Positions 35,221 to 41,806 of a DNA stretch of 64,000 nt are shown piece by piece (the first letter of the stretch is position 1; each line of letters begins with the position of its first letter). The position numbers and the translations under genes were made by a program. The stretch is taken from NCBI GenBank assembly GCA_964404445.1, contig CAYOJW010000001.1, positions 62,001 to 126,000 on the forward strand, read 5' to 3'. The notes under the pieces were generated by a model. It was given only the letters and a program-made list of their open reading frames with translations. It ran no database searches and was not told the origin of the DNA. The DNA comes from UBA2336 sp964404445 (lineage in GTDB: Bacteria > Bacteroidota > Bacteroidia > Cytophagales > Cyclobacteriaceae).

Positions 35221-35260
35221 TTTTTCAAAACCCTATACTTTTGGATAGGGTTTTGAAAAA
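35221..35260. promoter_or_regulatory. Operator site 1 (40-bp palindrome)
   Basis: Perfect 16-bp arms TTTTTCAAAACCCTAT (35221-35236) and ATAGGGTTTTGAAAAA (35245-35260) around ACTTTTGG. Core dyad CTATAC-TTTT-GGATAG at 35233-35248. Its centre is about 60 bp upstream of the predicted peptide transcription start, a classic activator position. The same core recurs at sites 2 and 3. Confidence 0.75.
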
Positions 35261-35284
35261 AATTTTTTTCAATTCAGCAAAAAA

Positions 35285-35300
35285 CTATCCTTTTGTATAG
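35285..35300. promoter_or_regulatory. Operator site 2
   Basis: Core CTATCC-TTTT-GTATAG, the same dyad as site 1, with centre 52 bp (about five helical turns) from it. It lies upstream of the ThiF-like gene. A weak -7-like TATCTTTA lies at 35330-35337. Confidence 0.7.
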
Positions 35301-35357
35301 GGGTTTTTCAGAAGGAAAGCGTTCGTGTTTATCTTTATGAAAAAGAAAACACACACT

Positions 35358-36098
35358 ATGCGGTACACACGAAACAGGATTTACATTTCGGAAACAGAGC
35401 AGCAACAAATAAAAAACAGCAAAATTTTTCTGGCAGGCTGCGGTATCGGCAGCGTTATAGCTGAATGTGCGTTGCGTATGGGTTTTGAACACATAACTAT
35501 TGCCGATGGTGATGTGGTAGAACTCACCAACCTGAACAGGCAAAATTACATTCATACAGATATTGGATTACCAAAAACCGAAAGCATGAAAAAGAGGCTT
35601 TTGGCGATTAACCCCAAAGCAACCATTACGGCACACAACCTGTATTTAACAGAACGTAACATTGAACCGTTATTAACCGGGCATGATATTGCCATCAATG
35701 CACTTGACTTTCAATCGAATGCTCCTTTTGTTTTTGATGAACTCTGCCAACAGAAAAATATCCCCGCATTACACCCGTATAATGTTGGTTGGGGAGCTTT
35801 GCTTTTTATTATAATGCCTGATGGTGCCGGGCTTACCAACATATCGCCTGAATATGCAGGCTTTGAAGAAAAAGCCGTTAGCTTCTTTCTAAACCAACTG
35901 AAGCAAGATGGCAGGCAAAGCGAATGGCTTGAAAAGGTTTTAACGGAGTATGCGAACGAAAAAGAAAAATTACCGCCTCCGCAGTTATCGACCGGTTCAT
36001 GGTTGTTGGGCGGCCTCTGTACTACGGTTTTATACGGGCTTGCTACGAATAAGACGGTAAAACAATTTCCTGATTTTTATTTCCTGTCAACGGTATAA
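35358..36098 (+). CDS. ThiF/HesA/MoeB-type E1-like adenylating enzyme
   Basis: 246 residues. Rossmann ATP-binding loop FLAGCGIGSVIAECALRMG, then IADGDVVELTNLNRQ (acidic pair and N-x-NRQ), then a conserved acidic residue in AINALDFQSN. The zinc CxxC pairs of MoeB/ThiF and any rhodanese domain are absent; candidate catalytic cysteines are in FDELCQQ and GGLCTTV. E1-like enzymes adenylate a carboxyl terminus. No ubiquitin-like partner, E2 or JAB gene is nearby. The start MRYTRNRIYIS was chosen over two upstream ATGs that overlap the promoter region. The stop lies 3 bp from the convergent LuxR gene. Confidence 0.88.
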   Translation: MRYTRNRIYISETEQQQIKNSKIFLAGCGIGSVIAECALRMGFEHITIADGDVVELTNLNRQNYIHTDIGLPKTESMKKRLLAINPKATITAHNLYLTERNIEPLLTGHDIAINALDFQSNAPFVFDELCQQKNIPALHPYNVGWGALLFIIMPDGAGLTNISPEYAGFEEKAVSFFLNQLKQDGRQSEWLEKVLTEYANEKEKLPPPQLSTGSWLLGGLCTTVLYGLATNKTVKQFPDFYFLSTV

Positions 36099-36101
36099 CA
36101 A

Positions 36102-36866
36102 CTACTCAAGAAGATTATGATTAGTGGCAAACGACAACGCCTCGGTTATGTTCTTCACCTGTAATTTTTTGAAAATATTGTGTCGATGAAATTTAACAGT
36201 CGGTTCTGATACTTTCAATTCATGTGCAATTTCATTCATCGAAAACCCCTGTTTGGATAACGCTAATATTTGTTTTTGGTGAGATGAGAGCTTTATTACT
36301 TTTTGCACAACCCACTCTTTAATAGATCGGTCGTATTGAAATAGTTTGTTCTCACCTCTTTTAATAATGTTAATATTCCCAGCCTTACTACTGGAAGAAT
36401 GTGTAATTACGCATAATGCCAGCCATATATTATGCTCTTTGTCTAACACTAAAGGCGTTAGTTTATGATTGATTAATGTAAGTCGTTTATTAGGTTGGAT
36501 CAGGTGAAAATCGTAAGAAATGGTATAGTCCAAACGATCCTGTTTCGGTATCTGGTTATAAAATTGAAAACCGGCTTCATTAATTTCTAACAGCATGGCT
36601 AACTCATCAGGCGGAACACATTTCTCGTAAAAGTCATACCCAAATTTCAATACCTCTGTTGCTGAATATCCGCAAAGAAAAAGAGGGCTGTTTGAAACGT
36701 ATAAAAAGCCTTTCTTGTAATAATCAATAATGTAAACACATTGATGTGTGGATAGCGCAAAGGCATCGACAACACGAAGGTATAATTCAACCTCCTTTTG
36801 GTTCTCAACCGTTGGGGGGAATTTTAAATCCAATGGTTTAAAAAACTCAGTAATTTGAACTGTCAC
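36102..36866 (-). CDS. LuxR-family transcriptional regulator with PAS-like sensor
   Basis: 254 residues. N-terminal PAS-like domain (about 35-165: VYIIDYYKKGFLYVSNSPLFLCGYSATEVLKFGYDFY ... LTPLVLDKEHNIWLALCVITH) and a C-terminal LuxR/GerE helix-turn-helix (about 190-250: LSSHQKQILALSKQGFSMNEIAHELKVSEPTVKFHRHNIFKKL). No receiver domain, so it is not a standard response regulator; a ligand-binding sensor is likely. It is the best candidate to bind the three dyads in the two flanking intergenic regions. Divergent from the acyltransferase gene. Confidence 0.92.
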   Translation of the reverse strand: MTVQITEFFKPLDLKFPPTVENQKEVELYLRVVDAFALSTHQCVYIIDYYKKGFLYVSNSPLFLCGYSATEVLKFGYDFYEKCVPPDELAMLLEINEAGFQFYNQIPKQDRLDYTISYDFHLIQPNKRLTLINHKLTPLVLDKEHNIWLALCVITHSSSSKAGNINIIKRGENKLFQYDRSIKEWVVQKVIKLSSHQKQILALSKQGFSMNEIAHELKVSEPTVKFHRHNIFKKLQVKNITEALSFATNHNLLE

Positions 36867-36950
36867 AGGTTTGCAGGTAAAGCATTATAGCAGATAAAAA
36901 TAGCAATTACACGCTACTTAAAAAAGTGGCAAAAGGGCATATAATCTTAC

Positions 36951-36976
36951 AACCCCTATACTTTTGGATAGGGGTT
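36951..36976. promoter_or_regulatory. Operator site 3
   Basis: Palindrome AACCCCTAT (36951-36959) / ATAGGGGTT (36968-36976) around ACTTTTGG; core CTATAC-TTTT-GGATAG at 36956-36971 is identical to site 1. It sits between the divergent luxR-type and acyltransferase genes, so it could serve autoregulation and synthase control. Confidence 0.75.
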
Positions 36977-37044
36977 TTGTAGAAATATCACTACCCGATA
37001 GAGGCTTTAGTTATCAAATAGTTAATTTCTGCAAAAAAACTACT

Positions 37045-37700
37045 ATGGAAAAAATTACACGTTTAAAAAAAATCAACTTTATGAGTTGGCCATGTTTGTT
37101 GTGCATGAGAATAACTGCCATCACAACAACACTATGTTAAACCAGGAAAATTTTTTAAAAGAGGTAGAACAGGCTTACCAGGAAGACCTCTCGCTTTATG
37201 AGAATTCGGCATACTACGTTGTCGAGTTTAATAAAATGATTATCGGATCGATAAAAATTACATTGTGGGACGGGCAGGTGTTGTTGCCTATGGAAAAAAT
37301 ATTTGGTATTCAATGCAAAGACCTGCCTTTTGCCAACAAATTAATATGGCAGGTTGGGAGGCTTGCCATATCAAAAACAAAAAATCCTTTTGGTATAAAC
37401 CTTTTAAAACAATTGCTAACATTAGCCATTTATAATATTTGTTTGCACCCGAACAGTATAATGCTTGCAGAGTGCGACAAGAAGTTATTACGGATTTTAA
37501 ACCTGTTGGGCATAAAGACAAAAACACTTGCACAAGGCGTAGAATACTTAGGCTCGGAAACAATTCCGGTTTACGCAACAGATGAGTGGCTCAACGTTTT
37601 TTTGCGGAACAATAATTACACCGGGCGGGTAAAAGAAATCGCAGGTATTGACTATACACTATCTGTACCGCAGAGCGAAGCAGTTCGTTTGGTGAATTGA
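37045..37700 (+). CDS. LuxI/GNAT-superfamily acyltransferase-like protein (apparent -1 frameshift near start)
   Basis: The main frame is continuous from a TTG at 37086 to 37700 (204 residues). It has a GNAT/autoinducer-synthase-like layout: YYVVEFNKMIIGSIKITLWD, then WQVGRLAISKTKNPFG, then a C-terminal domain ending DYTLSVPQSEAVRLVN. The likeness is structural (E/R-rich GRLAI strand, acyl-CoA-type core), not a confident family assignment. An ATG at 37045 opens MEKITRLKK in another frame that meets the main frame if read -1 on an A8 run (37065-37072), giving MEKITRLKKNQLYELAMFVV. Either the run is one A short, slippage is used, or translation starts internally. Confidence 0.75.
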
Positions 37701-37751
37701 AAACATTATACTCGCGAAAACCTGTCTGTATCAGCAGGCAGGTTTCACTCG

Positions 37752-37870
37752 CTTCTCTGTTTGGAATCTGTCCCGATAACTGTCGGGATCGACCCTCAGA
37801 TAAATTAAAGATTTTTAATCTTACACCGCAGGATTTAAAAATCCTGTAACATCTGCATTCGGATAGTATC
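37752..37870 (+). repeat. Dispersed repeat, right boundary copy of the accessory island
   Basis: Core 37798-37860 is almost identical to 30946-31006 in the same orientation. It also carries GTCCCGATAACTGTCGGGATC, and an imperfect CCTGTCTG/CAGGCAGG hairpin lies just upstream (about 37722-37742). No gene is seen in the 260-bp gap 37701-37960. Confidence 0.75.
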
Positions 37871-37920
37871 AACCCGCAACCTGCCCAAAACTCTACAGGG
37901 CAAAAGGACGCCAAAAAACA

Positions 37921-37959
37921 ACCGTGCAATTTTAAAAATTTATTTTAAATTTGCACGGT
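37921..37959 (+). promoter_or_regulatory. Promoter box within an inverted repeat upstream of the DUF4143 ATPase
   Basis: ACCGTGCAA (37921-37929) and TTGCACGGT (37951-37959) are perfect inverted arms, and the right arm overlaps a TAAATTTG -7 box (37946-37953). The ATG follows at 37961. The overlap suggests an operator that could block the promoter, perhaps by autoregulation. Confidence 0.45.
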
Positions 37960-37960
37960 T

Positions 37961-39112
37961 ATGTTTGCCCGAAATACAGAAAAAACCCTACGGAAGCTCA
38001 TCACCGCTTTCCCTTCTGTTGCGTTGCTTGGTCCCCGGCAAGTGGGCAAAACTACGCTCGCCAAAACCATCATGAGCAAAACAAAAAAAACGGTGTATTT
38101 AGACCTCGAAGACCGCGATGATTTTAATGCGCTGCAAAACCCAAAATTGTTCTTTGAAAATCACCGGAATGCCTTAGTGGTAATAGACGAGGTACAGCGT
38201 ATGCCCGAACTTTTTCCTGCGCTCAGGGCTGAAATAGATGCCAACAGAAAAGCAGGCCGCTTTTTGCTGTTAGGTTCGGCAAGCCCCGATTTGCTCAAAA
38301 AAAGTTCAGAAACCCTGGCGGGAAGGATTGTATTCAAAGAGCTTTCGCCCTTGCTTTTCAATGAAATCTATCCTGCCATAAGCTATGAAAAACACTGGCT
38401 GCGGGGCGGTTACCCCGAAGCGCTGAAACAAAAAACTGCTGCGCTGTGGAACACCTGGCACGCTTCGTTTTTGCGCACGTATGTAGAAAAAGACTTGCCC
38501 GCGTTGGGGCTGGCTTCACCCGCGCTTACAATCACAAGGTTGTTTCAAATGCTGGCCTATAACCAGGGGCAATTACTCAACAAAAGCGAATATGCTATGG
38601 CGTTAGGCGTTTCCGTGCCAACGGTGAGCAACATATTCGATTACTTGTCGTATGCCTACCTGATTCGTTTTTTACCGCCATACGCTACAAACGCGAAAAA
38701 GCGAATTGTAAAATCACCGAAAGCTTACATCCGTGATAGCGGTATGTTGCATCATTTACTGGGCATCAGCCAAACGAGAGAGTTGTTGGCTAACCCCAAG
38801 GTTGGGTTTTCATGGGAGGGATATGTGATTGAGCAAATCATCAATCACTATGATGACGATAAAAGTTTTTATCACTACCGTACACAGGGTGGAACAGAAG
38901 CAGACCTGGTCATTGCCCGCTATAACAAGCCCTTATACATTGTGGAAGTAAAAATGAATAGTGAGCCGGTCGTAAGCAAAAGCCTGCTAAACAGCATGGA
39001 GGATTTAGGTGTAAAGCAGGCAAGCATTATTGTGCCCGGAACAGGCATTTCATTCCCCGCAAACAAAGGTGTAATGGTGTGTTCGTTGGATGTTTTTCTT
39101 GCACGAAAGTAA
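37961..39112 (+). CDS. AAA ATPase with DUF4143 domain
   Basis: 383 residues. Walker A GPRQVGKT (24-31), Walker B VVIDEVQ (D76, E77), sensor-type LLLGSASP, then the DUF4143 domain (about 170-320: RTYVEKDLPALG, LAYNQGQLLNKSEYAMALGVSVPTVSNIFDYL, IRDSGMLHHLLG) and a nuclease-like C-terminus (EGYVIEQIINHY ... GTEADLVIARYNKPLYIVEVK). Very common in accessory DNA; function is poorly defined, with links to mobile elements and defence proposed. It lies just outside the repeat-bounded island. Confidence 0.92.
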   Translation: MFARNTEKTLRKLITAFPSVALLGPRQVGKTTLAKTIMSKTKKTVYLDLEDRDDFNALQNPKLFFENHRNALVVIDEVQRMPELFPALRAEIDANRKAGRFLLLGSASPDLLKKSSETLAGRIVFKELSPLLFNEIYPAISYEKHWLRGGYPEALKQKTAALWNTWHASFLRTYVEKDLPALGLASPALTITRLFQMLAYNQGQLLNKSEYAMALGVSVPTVSNIFDYLSYAYLIRFLPPYATNAKKRIVKSPKAYIRDSGMLHHLLGISQTRELLANPKVGFSWEGYVIEQIINHYDDDKSFYHYRTQGGTEADLVIARYNKPLYIVEVKMNSEPVVSKSLLNSMEDLGVKQASIIVPGTGISFPANKGVMVCSLDVFLARK

Positions 39113-39118
39113 TTGTGA

Positions 39119-39271
39119 TTGCTGTTCGCATCTGCATTTGGAGCATAGGCGTCTGACGGCTTCATTGGCTGAAACAAACAGCCGTCTGACACCTGATTCT
39201 TCTCGGTTCAACATTCTGCATTCAAAATTACTCGGAAGGAATGCCTTTGGCATAAATTGCGAATAGTATCA
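39119..39271. repeat. Third modular dispersed repeat copy
   Basis: Shares edge words with the island copies (CTGTTCGCATCTG, CATTCTGCATTC, GAATAGTAT) but has a different interior hairpin (GTCTGACGGCT / AGCCGTCTGAC). A CAGGTGT/ACACCTG palindrome follows at about 39274-39290. Confidence 0.6.
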
Positions 39272-39298
39272 TCAGGTGTCTTACACCTGATGCCAATT

Positions 39299-40390
39299 TC
39301 ATTCGCTAACACTCACAAGCCGCATAACACCATCGCTTATGGCCTCGAAGGCAAATACTTCGGTTTGTTTGGTTTCAGGCTGCCGCACTCGTACCCAAAA
39401 CCGCTTGGCCACATAGTTCACCTGAAAGGAAAGGTCGATCGAAAGCGTAACCGGTTTTTGGTAATCGTGCGAAAGTGTTTTTACAACCTTCTTCCTTTCT
39501 GCATCAATTACATCAATGTTTAACCGGCCGGGGTATTCAAATTTTAAAGGAACTTCGGCAACATATTTTTGAGCAAACGTATGTTTAACCTGTACCCGGT
39601 CGAGTAACGTTCGGTTATAGGTGGTTTTATCCTCCATTAATATGGTGTATTCGTATTGGCCGTCTTGTTGCAGTGTATCGGTATAGGTGTAATACTCATC
39701 AAACAGGCCGAGGGCATTTCTGCGCACGGCCTGTATGTTGATTCGTTCTGTTTTCGCCTCGCCTGTTTTCTGCCGATATACTTCAAAACGTTCTACCCGG
39801 TCAACCCAGTCGGAGGCCGCACGCCAGGTTAAGGTTACCGTTTTATCGGTTGTTGTTGTTTTTAACTCCAAAGCCCGCTGGCTGGCCAACAATTCGGGTA
39901 ACCCTGCCGGTTTATCGCTAAATGTTATGGCAAACTCGCAATAGTCTTCAAGGAAGCCATCTACATTCACTAAGTATTGCGTGCCGGCTTCGAGCGAATC
40001 GAGTTGTACAAACACATCGTTCTGATGGATTTTATTGATACATCGTTTGATCTTGTACGACTCAACCTCGCACGGATTGCCCTCGATCACAATCAACTGA
40101 ATGCCGAGGCGTTTTTTGCATTGTTGTGCCGCTATGTTGATGTAGTGCGTTCCGCTTTGCGATGGCGTAAACGAAAACCACTGATCGTTGTGGTAAATCA
40201 GGCACTTATTGGTTAATGCTTTATTGATGCAATCCCACTCGACCGAAGCATGGTGCGTGTTGGAGCGCGCAGGCGAATCGAGTTTTAATTCAATTCTGTT
40301 GGCAATGTTGTTATTGGTTACCTGCGCAACTGCCTGACTGCCGAGCAATACGGGCATTATTAAAAGCCATCTCAAAAATATCCATGTCAT
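39299..40390 (-). CDS. Exported fibronectin-type-III-like protein, function unknown
   Basis: 363 residues. Signal peptide MTWIFLRWLLIMPVLLGSQAVA-Q. The first mature domain (about 25-170) is beta-rich with several Cys (ECINKALTNKCLIYHNDQWFSFTP, CEVESYKIKRCI) and resembles secreted beta-sandwich domains. A fibronectin-III-like domain follows (TVTLTWRAASDWVDRVERFEVYRQ ... GQYEYTILMED). No enzyme motif. The start codon lies inside a palindromic repeat (40386-40463), and a longer frame through that repeat was rejected because it translates repeat DNA. Confidence 0.8.
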   Translation of the reverse strand: MTWIFLRWLLIMPVLLGSQAVAQVTNNNIANRIELKLDSPARSNTHHASVEWDCINKALTNKCLIYHNDQWFSFTPSQSGTHYINIAAQQCKKRLGIQLIVIEGNPCEVESYKIKRCINKIHQNDVFVQLDSLEAGTQYLVNVDGFLEDYCEFAITFSDKPAGLPELLASQRALELKTTTTDKTVTLTWRAASDWVDRVERFEVYRQKTGEAKTERINIQAVRRNALGLFDEYYTYTDTLQQDGQYEYTILMEDKTTYNRTLLDRVQVKHTFAQKYVAEVPLKFEYPGRLNIDVIDAERKKVVKTLSHDYQKPVTLSIDLSFQVNYVAKRFWVRVRQPETKQTEVFAFEAISDGVMRLVSVSE

Positions 40391-40463
40391 TCCGGGCATA
40401 GCAAAGGGTCTTCTAATCTTACGTGCTCTGTAAGTTTGAAGATCCCTCGTCCCTCGGGATGAC
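40386..40463. repeat. Palindromic GTCAT(C/T)CCG-type repeat over a gene start
   Basis: Arms 40386-40413 (GTCATTCCGGGCATAGCAAA...) and 40438-40463 (GAAGATCCCTCGTCCCTCGG...) pair with several mismatches around a 24-nt loop. This resembles palindromic repeats common in Bacteroidota intergenic DNA. Confidence 0.7.
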
Positions 40464-40487
40464 GGCCTTATGATTATTTTTTTTACC

Positions 40488-41744
40488 TCACGATTTTTTA
40501 CCGCGTTCATGAAAAGCACCCTGAAAGGTTGGATCTTCTTTGCGTTTTTGCTGATCGATTTCACGCGCCATGGCCTGCTTTTCTTCAAACGGTGTTTCTT
40601 CTACCACTACCCCGGCAGGCATTTTTTCTTCGTTGATCTTTTCCCGGATCAGCTTTTCTATTTTTTGAATATGGTACTCTTCTGCCCGGTTTACAAATGT
40701 GATGGCGTTTCCCTCGCTGAATGCACGCCCGGTGCGGCCAATGCGGTGTACATAATCTTCGTATAAGATGGGTACATCAAAATTAATCACGTGCGACACC
40801 CGCACCACATCAATGCCCCGTGCGGTAACATCGGTCGTAACAAGTACGCGCAGATTGCCCTCTTTAAATTCGTTTACCGCGTTAATGCGTGTGTTTTGTC
40901 CTTTGTTGGAGTGGATCACTTTTACCGACCCCAGGTTTTTGCGTTCAATGTATTTCGACACGGCATTGGCATTGGCTTTGGTTCGGGTAAAGATCATCAC
41001 ACGGTTAAACGTTTCACGATCCTGAAGCAAATACTCGATAAAATTGATTTTGGTTTTGAGGTTCGGCACACGGTACAACACCTGGCTAACCTGCCGGGCG
41101 GGTGTGGCCTGCGGTGTGATTTCTATTTTAACCGGGAACTCTAAAAAATCGGCCGAGAGTTTCTCTACTTTTTCAGGAAAGGTAGCCGAGAACAGCAGGT
41201 TTTGTCGCTTGCGCGGAATCACCTCAAAAATTTTACGCAACTGGTGCATAAAACCCATGTCCATCATGCGGTCGGCCTCATCAATCACCAGCGTTTTAAT
41301 TTGCTTTACCGGAATTTCATTTTTTAAATACAACTCCATGAAACGGCCTGGTGTAGCGATTAAAATATCAACTCCGTTTTGAATTGCTTCAATCTGCGCT
41401 TTAGCCCCAACGCCACCGTACAACGGCACAATGCGTAAATCGGTATAGGTTGCTAATTGCAGGGCGTGTTCTGTAATTTGCAACGCTAATTCTTTTGTAG
41501 GCACCAGCACCACGGCACGCGGTTCATTCATTTGCGCATACTTTACCTTCATTAAAAGGGGCAACAGGTAAGCCGCAGTTTTTCCTGTTCCGGTTTGTGC
41601 AATGCCTATTACTTCCTGCCCGCCCAAAATTATCGGTATGGCCTTTTGCTGGATGTCGGTTGGGGTAACAAAACCGGCATCTTTTACGGCATCTAACAGT
41701 TGCCGGTTCAGCTTAAAATCTTCAAATGAGGTGATATCTTTCAT
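40488..41744 (-). CDS. DEAD-box RNA helicase, RhlE-like
   Basis: 418 residues. Q-motif region FEDFKLNRQLLDAVKDAGFVTPTDIQQKAIP, Walker A AQTGTGKT (49-56), DEAD box VIDEADRMMD, SAT motif LLFSATFPE, and the second RecA lobe ending VHRIGRTGRAFSEGNAITF. A basic, charged tail follows (about 370-418). By family it remodels RNA in ribosome assembly or decay, often at low temperature. Complete. Confidence 0.94.
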   Translation of the reverse strand: MKDITSFEDFKLNRQLLDAVKDAGFVTPTDIQQKAIPIILGGQEVIGIAQTGTGKTAAYLLPLLMKVKYAQMNEPRAVVLVPTKELALQITEHALQLATYTDLRIVPLYGGVGAKAQIEAIQNGVDILIATPGRFMELYLKNEIPVKQIKTLVIDEADRMMDMGFMHQLRKIFEVIPRKRQNLLFSATFPEKVEKLSADFLEFPVKIEITPQATPARQVSQVLYRVPNLKTKINFIEYLLQDRETFNRVMIFTRTKANANAVSKYIERKNLGSVKVIHSNKGQNTRINAVNEFKEGNLRVLVTTDVTARGIDVVRVSHVINFDVPILYEDYVHRIGRTGRAFSEGNAITFVNRAEEYHIQKIEKLIREKINEEKMPAGVVVEETPFEEKQAMAREIDQQKRKEDPTFQGAFHERGKKS

Positions 41745-41794
41745 CCATTTAGCGGAATATCATTAACAAAATCCCGGAAGGGAACAGATTTCAC

Positions 41795-41802
41795 TAACTT
41801 TG
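41795..41802 (+). promoter_or_regulatory. -7 promoter box TAACTTTG of the dihydroorotase gene
   Basis: Exact TAnnTTTG match ending 4 bp before the ATG; identical box and spacing to gltX. No clear -33 element. Confidence 0.45.
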
Positions 41803-41806
41803 AAGT

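Noticed and set aside
36984..37010. Possible fourth operator (CTACCCGATAG) near site 3
   Set aside because: It lacks the TTTT spacer and only part of the dyad matches; too weak to count.
37045..37139. Separate 31-residue leader peptide before the acyltransferase
   Set aside because: Its first nine residues join the main frame by a single-base shift on an A8 run, so a split N-terminus is more economical than an independent peptide; its second half looks like out-of-frame sequence.
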